Virus record (IMG/VR): IMGVR_UViG_3300022689_000080 | Coordinates: 1-59,990 of that record | Source: a virus | Direction: 5' to 3' (one strand) | DNA: 59,990 nucleotides | In this document: in pieces, positions 44,381-53,041 of the stretch | Position numbering within the stretch: the first letter of the stretch is position 1 | Layout of the letters: the number at the start of each line of letters is the position of its first letter | Position numbers and translations under genes: made by a program | Notes under the pieces: model-generated | Told to the model about the DNA's origin: nothing | Seen by the model: only the letters and a program-made list of their open reading frames with translations | Database searches by the model: none

Positions 44381-44992
44381 ATGGGGCGCCCAAAGAAGCC
44401 ACCAACGCTGACCGCCCGACAACGCCGCTTTGCTGCGGAGTTCGTCATAGACCACAACATGACGCAGGCCGCTATCCGTGCAGGGTACTCGAAGGCCTCA
44501 GCTCGTAATATGGGATCGGAGCTGATGAAAAGGCCGGGGGTGCGGGCCCTGGTGAGCGAGCTGGAATCCAAGACCACGGAGCGGCTGGGGATCACGGCTG
44601 AGTATGTCCTGAACGAGGCCAAAGGCCTGTACGAGGATCTGCGCGGCGAGATCCGCCGACTACTGACCGAGGCGGCGCGGCTGGAGCTGGAGCAGGGCGA
44701 CCCGGACGCCATCGCAGACCCCGAGGAGCGTATCAAGGCGCTTGAGGCCAGGATCTCGAAGCGGATCCCTGCTGATCTGGCTGGCCGTGCCATCGCGGCG
44801 CTGGACCTGCTGGGCAAGCACCGGACCATCGCGGCGTGGAAGGAGATCGAGCAGCACGGCGGCGCGTCGGTGGAGGGGCTGGTTGAGTCGCTGGAGCGGG
44901 CTATGGACCGCGTTGCCTCCTCTCGCCTCAAACCCGAGGACGTGGGGCTGCGTGAGATCTCCCCGGGCCGCTTCGAGGCCGTGAAGCATTAA
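44381..44992 (+). CDS. terS: Terminase small subunit (203 aa)
   Basis: The N-terminal HTH region is typical of TerS: LTARQRRFAAEFVIDHNMTQAAIRAGYS (residues 10-37) followed by ARNMGSELMKRPGVRALV. The helical oligomerisation region continues to about residue 150. It recognises the packaging start on concatemeric DNA and hands it to the large subunit encoded directly downstream. Confidence 0.95.
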   Translation: MGRPKKPPTLTARQRRFAAEFVIDHNMTQAAIRAGYSKASARNMGSELMKRPGVRALVSELESKTTERLGITAEYVLNEAKGLYEDLRGEIRRLLTEAARLELEQGDPDAIADPEERIKALEARISKRIPADLAGRAIAALDLLGKHRTIAAWKEIEQHGGASVEGLVESLERAMDRVASSRLKPEDVGLREISPGRFEAVKH

Positions 44993-45041
44993 GGCCTCGC
45001 CGGTCAAGGTATCGGATGCGGAGCTGCTGCTACAGGAGCAG

Positions 45042-46436
45042 GTGCAGCGCTTCGTCTATGACCCCTACGGCTTCGTGCTGTGGGCCTTCCCCTGGGGCTC
45101 GGGCGAGCTGGAGGGCGAAGAGGGCCCCGACGTGTGGCAGGCGCGCCAACTTATGGAGGTCGGATCCACGTGGCTCGATGACCCGGAGGCGACGATACAG
45201 GAGGCCATCGCATCGGGGCACGGCATCGGCAAGTCGGCGCAGGTGTCGTGGCTGATCCTGTGGATGATGGCGACCCGTCCCTTCCTGGCTGGCTGGGTGA
45301 CGGCGAACACAAAGACTCAGCTCACATCCAAGACGTGGCGCGAGTTGGCCGTGTGGCACAACCGGCTGATCTGCCGGCACTGGTTCAAATGGAGCCCGAC
45401 GCGCTTCTTCCACGTGGACCACCCCAAGACCTGGGGCGTCGACGCGATCCCGTGGAGCGCCCATAACTCCGAGGCCTTCGCAGGCCTGCACGCGAAGCAC
45501 GTCCTGATGATGATGGACGAAGCGTCCGGTATCGACGATGTGATCTGGGAGGTGGCATCCGGGGCCATGACGACGCCGCGCGCGGCGTGGTTCGTGTTCG
45601 GCAACCCGACGAAGAACACAGGCATGTTCCGTGAGTGCTTCGGCCGGAACCGTCACCGCTGGCGCTGCCGGCAGATTGACAGTCGGTCCTGCAAAAAGAC
45701 CAACAAGGCCAAGCTGCAAGAGTGGATCGACGACAACGGCCTGGACTCCGACTATGTGCGCGTCCGGGTTCGTGGCGAGTTCCCGCGCGTCGGCACCAAC
45801 CAGCTAATCAGCTCCGAGGATGTCCAGCTCGCGCGCGATTTTGAGATTCCGAGCGAGGATCATCTGCATTTCCCGATCACGATAGGCGTGGACGTGGCGC
45901 GCTTCGGGCAGGACGAAACCGTGGTGCTGGTGCGCCAGGGCCGCAAGGTGCTGGAGATCAAGGCCTACCGGGGCCTGAACAACATACAGGCCGGGGCCCG
46001 CGTGGCGGAGATCTACCGCGAGTATGGCGAAGGGACCATCCAGGTGGATGAAGTGGGGCTCGGCGGCGGCGTGGTCGACTACCTGAACACGGCCGGCTAT
46101 CCGGTGATCGGCGTCAATGCCGGATCCCGGGCCGACGATGACCGGCGCTACTACAACAAGCGGGCGGAAATGTGGCATCGCATGTCGAAGTGGCTGGAAA
46201 CGTCCGTCGATATTCCCGATGACCCTGTGTTGTGCGATCAGCTCGTGGCGCTGGAGTACGAGTACGACCTGAAGGAGCGGATCAAGCTGGAGCGTAAGGA
46301 GGATCTGAAAGAGCGCTTGCCGGGGCTGGGCTCGCCTGACCGGGCCGAGGCCCTGGCGCTGACCTTTGCCAACGTGATCGCGCCGAACCGCACCACGAGA
46401 TCCTTTGAGCCGGAACCGGAGATCGAGGCGATATGA
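45042..46436 (+). CDS. terL: Terminase large subunit (at least 464 aa)
   Basis: ATPase: Walker A GHGIGKS (59-65), Walker B VLMMMDE (D159, E160). Nuclease: GVDVARFGQDET (D284) and IQVDEVGLGGG (D336). GTG 45042 is the first conventional start, but the open frame upstream encodes SDAELLLQEQVQRF, which looks like real N-terminal sequence. The only other candidate is ATT at 44988, overlapping the terS stop (ATTAA). It drives DNA into the procapsid and cuts it. Confidence 0.95.
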   Translation: MQRFVYDPYGFVLWAFPWGSGELEGEEGPDVWQARQLMEVGSTWLDDPEATIQEAIASGHGIGKSAQVSWLILWMMATRPFLAGWVTANTKTQLTSKTWRELAVWHNRLICRHWFKWSPTRFFHVDHPKTWGVDAIPWSAHNSEAFAGLHAKHVLMMMDEASGIDDVIWEVASGAMTTPRAAWFVFGNPTKNTGMFRECFGRNRHRWRCRQIDSRSCKKTNKAKLQEWIDDNGLDSDYVRVRVRGEFPRVGTNQLISSEDVQLARDFEIPSEDHLHFPITIGVDVARFGQDETVVLVRQGRKVLEIKAYRGLNNIQAGARVAEIYREYGEGTIQVDEVGLGGGVVDYLNTAGYPVIGVNAGSRADDDRRYYNKRAEMWHRMSKWLETSVDIPDDPVLCDQLVALEYEYDLKERIKLERKEDLKERLPGLGSPDRAEALALTFANVIAPNRTTRSFEPEPEIEAI

Positions 46437-46642
46437 CGCAGCGCAATTACATCCCATCGCTGAAGCAGGTGATCGAGTACCTGGAGCTGAATGGGCAGAA
46501 GGAAATGGTCGAGACGCTGAAAGAGCGCTGCGTGCCGCGCTCGGAGCTGAACTGGTACAAGAATCGGTATCAGGCGCTCTATCGCAAGGTGCACGGCAAG
46601 CGGCTGAACTACCACAAGACGCGGGAGGGGCGCGCGGCATGA
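46433..46642 (+). CDS. Hypothetical protein, 69 aa
   Basis: ATGA overlap with terL. Basic and helical (LKQVIEYLELNGQKEMVETL, NWYKNRYQALYRKVHGKRL). First of four short coupled genes inserted between terminase and portal. Function unknown. Confidence 0.75.
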   Translation: MTQRNYIPSLKQVIEYLELNGQKEMVETLKERCVPRSELNWYKNRYQALYRKVHGKRLNYHKTREGRAA

Positions 46643-46878
46643 CGATGATGATGCGGTTTGTGTACGAGGAGCCCGTGCGGCCTGTGACCTGGGGCCCGGA
46701 GATCTGCCACGGGTGCGGGATCGAGCGGGTGTCGGTCGACGTCCTGTCCGGAGATCTGCGCGACTGCCGGGAGCGGATGGGCGTGGCGCGGGAGCTGATC
46801 GAGGACGCGCTGGACCATGAAGGATTCGAGGATCGGGAGCGCTTCCTGGTCGAGGCGTCGATGGTGCTGCAACAATGA
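46639..46878 (+). CDS. Hypothetical protein, 79 aa
   Basis: ATGA overlap at 46639. It contains ICHGCGIERVSVDVLSGDLRDC (three cysteines, possible metal site) and an acidic helical C-terminus. Function unknown. Confidence 0.7.
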   Translation: MTMMMRFVYEEPVRPVTWGPEICHGCGIERVSVDVLSGDLRDCRERMGVARELIEDALDHEGFEDRERFLVEASMVLQQ

Positions 46879-46943
46879 GGGAGGCGCTGGGTGTGATTGG
46901 GGTTTTCCTTCTGGCGGTCCTGTACTGGATGGCCGTCGCATGA
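46875..46943 (+). CDS. Single-span membrane peptide, 22 aa
   Basis: ATGA overlaps at both ends support this tiny cistron. After MREA the whole peptide is one hydrophobic helix (LGVIGVFLLAVLYWMAVA). It is the second such membrane micro-gene in the window. Function unknown. Confidence 0.5.
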   Translation: MREALGVIGVFLLAVLYWMAVA

Positions 46944-47266
46944 GCGTGGACCTTGAGCAGGATCTTCAGGTGCGCCGCGCCCGGGTGCAGCGCTCGGTGG
47001 GCATGGCCGTGTCGAAGGCGTACCCGCAGCATCTGTGGAAGGTGATGGTGTCGGATGATGGGACGGTGGCTCAGGTGATCTGCCCGGGCCTGTCGACGAA
47101 GTACGGCGTGGTGATCCATGCCAACCAGAGCCAGGAAGCGATGGACCGCAAGGCGATAAAGCTGTGCGGCGAGCTGCTGGAGCGCTACCACATGCGGCGC
47201 GACGTGATGCGCTTCGAGGGCGACCGCAACATACCGCTGGGCGGGCTGGCGGCGCGCTGCCGTTAA
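46940..47266 (+). CDS. Hypothetical protein, 108 aa
   Basis: ATGA overlap fixes the start at 46940. Mixed alpha/beta: an Arg-rich N-terminus, YPQHLWKVMVSDDGTVAQVICPGLS, then a helix and RNIPLGG end. Its stop codon lies inside the next late-type promoter. Function unknown. Confidence 0.7.
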   Translation: MSVDLEQDLQVRRARVQRSVGMAVSKAYPQHLWKVMVSDDGTVAQVICPGLSTKYGVVIHANQSQEAMDRKAIKLCGELLERYHMRRDVMRFEGDRNIPLGGLAARCR

Positions 47267-47290
47267 ACCCAACTGCGCGCGGCCTATGAT
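47263..47290 (+). promoter_or_regulatory. Late-type promoter element, copy 3
   Basis: TTAAACCCA, 12 bases, CTATGAT. It leads into the portal and capsid genes through a 128-base leader. Confidence 0.75.
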
Positions 47291-47307
47291 CGCGGTATGA
47301 TGACATT

Positions 47308-47381
47308 CCCCCCGTCCCACGGTCCCCACGGCCGGCAGCGCCCAACTCCCGTAGGCAACGCACGGGGCGGGGGGTTCTTTT
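47308..47381 (+). terminator. GC-rich hairpin with T-tract in the portal leader (possible attenuator)
   Basis: CCCCCCGTCCC (47308-47318) can pair with GGGGCGGGGGG (47364-47374) with one mismatch, followed by TTCTTTT. Lying between the promoter and the portal gene, it would act as a leader terminator or attenuator, or end readthrough from upstream. The loop is long, so this is tentative. Confidence 0.45.
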
Positions 47382-47418
47382 CGCGTCCGGCGTCCTGCCG
47401 GAGCATGGAAAGCCCACA

Positions 47419-49551
47419 ATGAGCCAGCGCGGAACCGACGAGCGTCACCCGTCCGAGGTCGACGAGTATTCGAGTGGGATACAGGACGACGACCGGCGTT
47501 GGCTGGACCGGATTCGCGTCGGCTTCCAGATCTCGAACTCCTACCTCGATGACGGGGTGCGCAAGGAATGGGAGAACGCCCTGGCGCGCTTCCAGAACGA
47601 GCATCCGCAGGGCAGCAAGTACCATTCGCCGCTGTACCGGGGCCGCTCGAAGCACTTCCGGCCCAAGACCCGCAGCTATGCGCGCAGGGTGGAGGCGACG
47701 GCCGCGAAAGCGCTGTTCTCGAACTCCGACCTGATTAACGTCCAGGGCCAGAACAAGGGCAGCGCGGTGCAGGCCGCGTCGGCGCTCCTCAACAAGCAGC
47801 TCCTCCAGTATCGCCTCGAACACTCGATCCCGTGGTTCTCGACTTCGATGGGCGCGCGGCAGGACGCTTTCAACTACGGCGTGTGCATTTCGATAGAAGG
47901 CTGGCTCTACGAGGAGGAGGAGACGGAAGAGCTGGTGCCGGTGCTGGACGAGCTGGGCCAGCCACTGGTGGATCCGGAGACGGGCGAGGAGCTGGGCGAG
48001 CCGGTGCGCTCGACGCGCATCGTGAAGGACAGGCCTTACATCGACCTGATCCCGCCGGAGAATTTCCGCTTCGACCCCAACGCCGACTGGCGCAACCCTG
48101 TGGCCGATTCTCCGTTCCTGACGGTGATGATGCCCATGTACGCCTACGAGGTCATCGAGCGGGGGCAGAAGAGGAATCCCGTGACCGGCGAGCCGGAATG
48201 GCGCGAGTACACGCTGGCGCAGATCCTGGCAGCGGACGGCGGCAAGACGATCAACGAAGTGATCCGGCAGGCGCGGCAGGGCCGCAGTCGGCAGGATCCG
48301 CTGGACTCGATCAGCGGCGACGAGTTTTCGCCCGTGTGGGTCCACTTGAACATCGTCCGCGACGGTGGCCGGGACTGGGCGTTCTACTCGCTGGGCACGA
48401 CGCTGCTTCTGACGGATCCGGTGCCGGCGGAAGAGCTGCTGCCCCTGGGCCGCGAAGCGATCACGGTGGGCTTCTCCATCATCGAGGCGCACCGTACCTA
48501 TCCCATCGGCGGCAACCGGCTGGCGGCGCCCATGCAGTCGGAGATCAACGATCTCACGAACCAGCGCATGGACAACGTGAAGCTGGCCCTGAACAAGCGC
48601 TACATCCTGCGCCGCAACGCGAACGTGGACACGTCGGCGCTGATGCGGTCGGTCCCCGGTGGCGGCGTGATGGCGGAAGATCCGGACCGCGACGTGCGGG
48701 TGCTGGACTTCCCCGACGTGACGGGTTCCAGCTATCAGGAGCATGACCGCCTCGCCCAGGAGCTGGACGAGCTGGCTGGCATGTTCTCGGGATCGTCGGT
48801 GCAGGCGAACCGCTCGCTGAACGAGACGGTGGGCGGCATGAACCTGTTGCAGGGCGATGCCAACGACGTGTCCGAGTACGAGCTGCGCGTGTGGATCGAG
48901 ACGTGGGTGGAGCCGGTGCTGCGCAAGTTGCAGAAGCTCGAGGCCATGTTCGAGACGGACGAGACGGTGCTGGCGCTTGCGGCCGAGAACGCGGAGATCT
49001 TCCAGCGCTACGGGCAGGGTGTCGAGCTGGACCGGCTGATAGATCACGAGCTGATCGTGTCGGTGAACGTGGGCATGGGCAACACGAACCCGCAGCAGCG
49101 CCTCCAGCGCTTCGGCGCGGTGCTTCAGACGGCCGGATCCATACCGGAGATCTCGGCGCGCCTGAACGGCGAAGAGGTTGGCCGGGAGGTATTCGCCCTG
49201 GGTGGCTTCGACGACGGCGAGCGGTTCTTCGTGTCGGAGGAGGAGCTGGCGCAGCGGCAGCAGGCGCAGCAGGCCCCGGATTCGAGCGTGGAAGTGGCGA
49301 AGATCCGGGCGCAGGCCGAGATGCAGAAGCATCAGGAGACGCTGGCCTTCGAGGCCCAGCAGCGCGAGCTGGATCGCCAGCAGCGCATGGGTGAGAAGGC
49401 CGCGGAGCTGAATCTTAAACTGAAAGACCTCTATGAAAAGATTGGCGTCGAGCGCGACAGGAACCAGACCGCGCGCGATGTAGCGGCGGTGCGGGAAAAC
49501 TCGAAAACCCGTGAAATGAACCTGAAGGCGCGCATGGGGTCGGGCATCTGA
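47419..49551 (+). CDS. Portal protein (710 aa)
   Basis: Size is close to P22-type portals (about 725 aa). The N-terminus (DDDRRWLDRIRVGFQISNSYL), the middle INDLTNQRMDNVKLALNKRYI and the long Gln/Glu/Arg-rich C-terminal helix (barrel-like, about 610-700) fit. It forms the dodecameric DNA gate, and its neighbours (terminase upstream, scaffold and capsid downstream) support this. Exact family not named. Confidence 0.92.
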   Translation: MSQRGTDERHPSEVDEYSSGIQDDDRRWLDRIRVGFQISNSYLDDGVRKEWENALARFQNEHPQGSKYHSPLYRGRSKHFRPKTRSYARRVEATAAKALFSNSDLINVQGQNKGSAVQAASALLNKQLLQYRLEHSIPWFSTSMGARQDAFNYGVCISIEGWLYEEEETEELVPVLDELGQPLVDPETGEELGEPVRSTRIVKDRPYIDLIPPENFRFDPNADWRNPVADSPFLTVMMPMYAYEVIERGQKRNPVTGEPEWREYTLAQILAADGGKTINEVIRQARQGRSRQDPLDSISGDEFSPVWVHLNIVRDGGRDWAFYSLGTTLLLTDPVPAEELLPLGREAITVGFSIIEAHRTYPIGGNRLAAPMQSEINDLTNQRMDNVKLALNKRYILRRNANVDTSALMRSVPGGGVMAEDPDRDVRVLDFPDVTGSSYQEHDRLAQELDELAGMFSGSSVQANRSLNETVGGMNLLQGDANDVSEYELRVWIETWVEPVLRKLQKLEAMFETDETVLALAAENAEIFQRYGQGVELDRLIDHELIVSVNVGMGNTNPQQRLQRFGAVLQTAGSIPEISARLNGEEVGREVFALGGFDDGERFFVSEEELAQRQQAQQAPDSSVEVAKIRAQAEMQKHQETLAFEAQQRELDRQQRMGEKAAELNLKLKDLYEKIGVERDRNQTARDVAAVRENSKTREMNLKARMGSGI

Positions 49552-49892
49552 TGGGCCAGAGCATTGAAGAGCAGCTTGCCAGTGCGGAAATGTCCATCGA
49601 GTTCGAGGATGCGCGCGAAGAGTCGCTGATCCGCGAAGCGGTGAAGGGCCAGGAGGCCCGCGAATGGCTCCTTTCCCCGGTGGGGCGGTCGGTCATCGAA
49701 AAGGCGCGGGAGGATCAGGAATACCTGCGCGCAAAGATTGCGCAGATCCGGCCGAACACGCCCTGGCGGCGTCGGAAGATCGAAGAGCTGCAACAGGAAT
49801 ACAGGTCGATCCAGCGCGCAATTAGCTGGCTGGCCGACACGGTGCGGATCGGCGTTGAAGCCGAGCGCGAATTGATGGAGGTCGACAAGTGA
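49551..49892 (+). CDS. Hypothetical helical head-module protein, 113 aa
   Basis: ATG overlaps the portal stop (TGATG). Helical and charged throughout (EFEDAREESLIREAVKGQEAREWLL, IEELQQEYRSIQRAISWL). Coupled to the scaffold by GTGA. Possibly a portal or scaffold accessory protein. Confidence 0.75.
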   Translation: MGQSIEEQLASAEMSIEFEDAREESLIREAVKGQEAREWLLSPVGRSVIEKAREDQEYLRAKIAQIRPNTPWRRRKIEELQQEYRSIQRAISWLADTVRIGVEAERELMEVDK

Positions 49893-51022
49893 CAGACGAA
49901 GCCACCCAGGAACAGTTGGGCGTTTCGCAGGATTCCGAGCTGCGAGGCGATAACACCGAATCAGCAAGCCCCGAGGAATCCCGCACCGAAGGCCGCGACG
50001 AGCAGGCGGATGTCCGCAAGTCGCCCATGCAGCTCCGCGAGGAGAAGCTGGCCGCGCTGGCGGAGAAGCGCCGCGAACAGGTCGAGGCGGAGCGCAAGGC
50101 CGCGAAGGAAATCAACGATCCCGATTCCGCCGTCCTTGAAGGCGAGGATGACGACGACGAGCCGGACGCGCAAAAGGCGCCGGTTCGCCCTGGCTGGCAG
50201 GCCCGCGAGGACGGGGTGCTGGTCAAGCGCGTGAAGGTGAACGGCGTCGAGCGCGAGATCACCGAAGAGGAATACGACGCGCTGGCTCAGAAGGAGCTGG
50301 CGGGAGATCAGAAGCTCCAGCAGGCGGCAGAGCGCGAGCGGCGCGCCGTACAGCGGGAGCAGGAGCTGCGCCAGATGGAGCAGCAGCTACGAGAACGTGA
50401 AACAGCCTTGAAGTCGAGCCCACCCGACGAGGGCGGCTTGAGTGACGAGGAGTTTGCGAAAGTCCTGAAGGAGTACCACACCGCGATCTACGACGGTGAC
50501 GAGGACGTTGCAGCGGAGAAGTTCAAGATCCTGAATCAGGCGCGAAGCAGTTCTACGCCGAATCTGGACCAACTCACCCGCGAAGCAGCCATCCGCGCCC
50601 GGGAAGAGGTCCGTGCGGAGCTGAATCAGGAGAAGTTCAGGGAGAGCGTCAACACGGGCTGGAAGAGGTTCCGTGAGGAATACGCCGAGATCGCTGGCAA
50701 CACGGCCCGTCTCGCGTATGCCGATGTTCACCTGAAAGCAGTACGCCAAGAGAACCCCGAGCTGACGCCGGAGGCCGCCATTATGGAGGCCGGCCGGCGT
50801 ACCGCCGAGGAGCTTGGGCTGGCAGTGACCCGGAAAGATGATTCCGCCGAGCCGGCACCGGAGAGTCGTGCGAACGATAGGGCTTCCCGCGAAGAGCGGA
50901 AGGCCAATCTGAAACCGATACCGCGTTCCTCAACAAAAGCGCACAAGCCGCCGGAAAAGCCTCGAGCGCCGAGTACCCAGGCCGAAAAGATTGCGCAGAT
51001 GAAGAGGGCGAGGGCTCTTTGA
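49889..51022 (+). CDS. Scaffolding protein candidate (377 aa)
   Basis: Acidic, Glu/Arg-rich coiled-coil sequence immediately before the capsid gene is the classic scaffold signature: RERRAVQREQELRQMEQQLRERE near 150-172, and a basic C-terminal helix with AQRAEKIAQMKR-like character that would contact the coat. No protease motif is seen, so maturation is probably not proteolytic here. Confidence 0.8.
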   Translation: MTDEATQEQLGVSQDSELRGDNTESASPEESRTEGRDEQADVRKSPMQLREEKLAALAEKRREQVEAERKAAKEINDPDSAVLEGEDDDDEPDAQKAPVRPGWQAREDGVLVKRVKVNGVEREITEEEYDALAQKELAGDQKLQQAAERERRAVQREQELRQMEQQLRERETALKSSPPDEGGLSDEEFAKVLKEYHTAIYDGDEDVAAEKFKILNQARSSSTPNLDQLTREAAIRAREEVRAELNQEKFRESVNTGWKRFREEYAEIAGNTARLAYADVHLKAVRQENPELTPEAAIMEAGRRTAEELGLAVTRKDDSAEPAPESRANDRASREERKANLKPIPRSSTKAHKPPEKPRAPSTQAEKIAQMKRARAL

Positions 51023-51033
51023 GGATCTGATCA

Positions 51034-51978
51034 ATGCCCCAGCTTTGGACTAACACCGGACAGGGCTTCATGGCGTCCGACATCCTGTCGGATCAGTGGA
51101 GAACGTCACTTCAGCCGATGGCTCGCTTCCGTCAGTTCTGCGACGTGGAAGAGGCGATTGGCACCAACAACGGCGAAAAATTCACGTGGACCGTGTACGG
51201 CGACACGCAGGACGACGGCACCCGTGAGCTTCAGGAAAGCCAGCCGATGCCGACCACGAGCTTCCCCGTATTCCAGGGTGAAGTGGTCGTCACGGAATAC
51301 GGCATCGCGGTTCCGCACTCCCTGAAGTACGAAACGATGTCCGAGCATAACGTGCCGAAGGTCATCACCAAGACGCTGCGCAACGACGCGAATCGCAAGT
51401 TCGACGAGCTGGCTCACGCCGAGTTCAATGCGACGCTTCTGCGCGCTGTTGGCGGCGCCAACGGTTTGATCACGCTCACGGACAACGGCACGCCGTCCGG
51501 CATCAACAACATCGCCATGTCGAAGGAACACGTCAAGACGATCCGCGACACGATGGAAGAGCGCAACATTCCCGTCTTTGACGACGAGGACTACATGGCG
51601 ATCGCGCGTCCGTCGACGCTCCGCCCCGTGTTCGATGACCTGGAATCGGTACTCCAGTACACCGACGAGGGCTACAAGCGGATCGTGAACGGCGAGCGCG
51701 GCCGGTACGAAGGCATCCGTTTCCTGACGCAGACGAACATCGTCTCCGAAAACTGGACGAACGGCCTTTCGGACGCGGCGTACTTTTTCGGCGCCGACAC
51801 GGTGACGGAAGCGGTCTCGGTCGCGGAAGAGCTGCGCGGCAAGATCCCCGATGACTACGGTCGTTCACGCGGTATCGCGTGGTACTACCTGGGCGCCTTC
51901 AAGATCACCCACGCGAATCCGACCAGCGCCGAGTCGCGCGCTCAGGGCCGGATCATCAAGTGGGACAGCGCGGCATAA
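51034..51978 (+). CDS. Major capsid protein (314 aa)
   Basis: Position after scaffold, strong composition and beta/alpha pattern fit an HK97-fold coat: N-arm and E-loop region (EKFTWTVYGDTQDDGTRELQ), VVVTEYGIAVPHSLKYE, DEDYMAIARPSTLRPVFDDLE and YKRIVNGERGRYEGIRFLTQ, a motif recurrent in podophage coats. Ribosome-binding GAGGATC precedes the ATG. Short for a P22-like coat, without an inserted domain. Confidence 0.9.
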   Translation: MPQLWTNTGQGFMASDILSDQWRTSLQPMARFRQFCDVEEAIGTNNGEKFTWTVYGDTQDDGTRELQESQPMPTTSFPVFQGEVVVTEYGIAVPHSLKYETMSEHNVPKVITKTLRNDANRKFDELAHAEFNATLLRAVGGANGLITLTDNGTPSGINNIAMSKEHVKTIRDTMEERNIPVFDDEDYMAIARPSTLRPVFDDLESVLQYTDEGYKRIVNGERGRYEGIRFLTQTNIVSENWTNGLSDAAYFFGADTVTEAVSVAEELRGKIPDDYGRSRGIAWYYLGAFKITHANPTSAESRAQGRIIKWDSAA

Positions 51979-51990
51979 GGAGGCCATGCG

Positions 51991-52356
51991 ATGAACACCT
52001 ACGATCAACCCACGGTAATCAGCTACGAGCTGAACGCCGCCTCCCTCGCGTCTGCGGCGGAGCTTCGCACCCTGGTTGGCCCTGCCGGCAAGACCGGCCG
52101 CGTAACGTCGATCTCGGCGCTCGTGACCACTGGCGTGACCGGGGCTCCGGCCACGGTGTCAGTGAACACGCTCAACGACGCCATCCAGGCCGGATCCCTC
52201 GAGGTTCCGGTGGGCGCGGCGGACACGTTTGCGAACGCATCCGTCAACGGCACCGACGACACGCTGATCCCGGCCGACACGGCCTTCACCATTGATTGCG
52301 ACGGCGGCGCGACGGCGGGAGCCGCGAACCTCGTTGTCGCCATCGCCTGGTTCTGA
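51991..52356 (+). CDS. Small capsid-associated beta-type protein (121 aa)
   Basis: AAGGAGG precedes the ATG. Ala/Thr/Val-rich beta-type sequence (GRVTSISALVTTGVTGAPATVSV, ANLVVAIAWF) directly after the coat gene suggests a head decoration or head-fibre protein. Confidence 0.75.
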   Translation: MNTYDQPTVISYELNAASLASAAELRTLVGPAGKTGRVTSISALVTTGVTGAPATVSVNTLNDAIQAGSLEVPVGAADTFANASVNGTDDTLIPADTAFTIDCDGGATAGAANLVVAIAWF

Positions 52357-52367
52357 GGAGACCCACG

Positions 52368-52535
52368 ATGAAAGACTACGACGGTAAGGACTCCGGCAAG
52401 GGCGGAAGCCTGAAGCACGGCCTGTCGAAGAAGATGAAGTTCACGCCTGAAGAGGCGGGTCCGAAGTCGACGAGCGTCGGTCGTCCGAAGCACGAAGGCA
52501 TGGTCAAGCGCCATGTGGCAAAGCCGCGCGGGTAA
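52368..52535 (+). CDS. Hypothetical basic protein, 55 aa
   Basis: GAGGAGA precedes the ATG. Lys/Gly-rich and probably unstructured (GKDSGKGGSLKHGLSKKMKF), possibly DNA- or capsid-binding inside the head. A strong terminator follows. Confidence 0.7.
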   Translation: MKDYDGKDSGKGGSLKHGLSKKMKFTPEEAGPKSTSVGRPKHEGMVKRHVAKPRG

Positions 52536-52558
52536 CTGAGGGGTCCGCGCGGCCCTGT

Positions 52559-52594
52559 CCCGCCGGCTAGGTGAGCGGCCGGCGGGGCCTTTTT
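52559..52594 (+). terminator. Rho-independent terminator after the capsid genes
   Basis: CCCGCCGGC and GCCGGCGGG form a 9-bp stem with a 10-base loop, then GCC and TTTTT. It would partly end the highly expressed coat transcript. Confidence 0.9.
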
Positions 52595-52605
52595 CGGAGG
52601 CCAGC

Positions 52606-52812
52606 ATGAAAGAACCGAGAACAGACGCTCCTCGAGAGCGGAACGCAGACGAGAGGATGTCGCAAGGCGCGAGCCTGTCCGATGGACTGGCGGGGCGCAT
52701 GACGGCAACCCCGGTGATGAAAGTGGGCTGTACCTACCGCAAGGACGGCAAGGACTGTAGCGGCGAAGTTCACATGAGGAGATTCGAGAATGAGTACGGA
52801 TACGACGACTGA
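52606..52812 (+). CDS. Hypothetical protein, 68 aa
   Basis: ATG with GGAGG upstream. Polar, with CTYRKDGKDCSGEVHMRRF (two cysteines). Overlaps the next gene by 23 bp. Function unknown. Confidence 0.65.
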   Translation: MKEPRTDAPRERNADERMSQGASLSDGLAGRMTATPVMKVGCTYRKDGKDCSGEVHMRRFENEYGYDD

Positions 52813-53035
52813 AGCAGTCGAGCCCGTTGACGCGCCCGAGGCCGAAGCAGCGTCGCCCCAGGAGGAGGCCTCCTCGCGCAAGGGCAAGCCGCGCAAAGCC
52901 AAGCATGATCCCAATTTGCTGGACGAGAGCCGAGCCTACGGCACGGTTCATGGTCGAGGCAAAATACGGTATTGGCAGGACGGCAAATACTTCGGCATTG
53001 ACAAGCGGGTGCTGAAAGAACAGCCGGAAGAGTAA
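52790..53035 (+). CDS. Hypothetical protein, 81 aa
   Basis: Acidic Ala/Glu-rich N-terminal 30 residues, a basic linker and an ordered C-terminus (YGTVHGRGKIRYWQDGKYFGID). Similar small proteins lie between coat and connector genes in podophages. Function unknown. Confidence 0.7.
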   Translation: MSTDTTTEAVEPVDAPEAEAASPQEEASSRKGKPRKAKHDPNLLDESRAYGTVHGRGKIRYWQDGKYFGIDKRVLKEQPEE

Positions 53036-53041
53036 CGCCGC

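Noticed and set aside
47284-49332. 682-codon minus-strand frame opposite the portal gene
   Set aside because: Antisense shadow of the portal gene with His/Arg/Leu bias and no recognisable motif.
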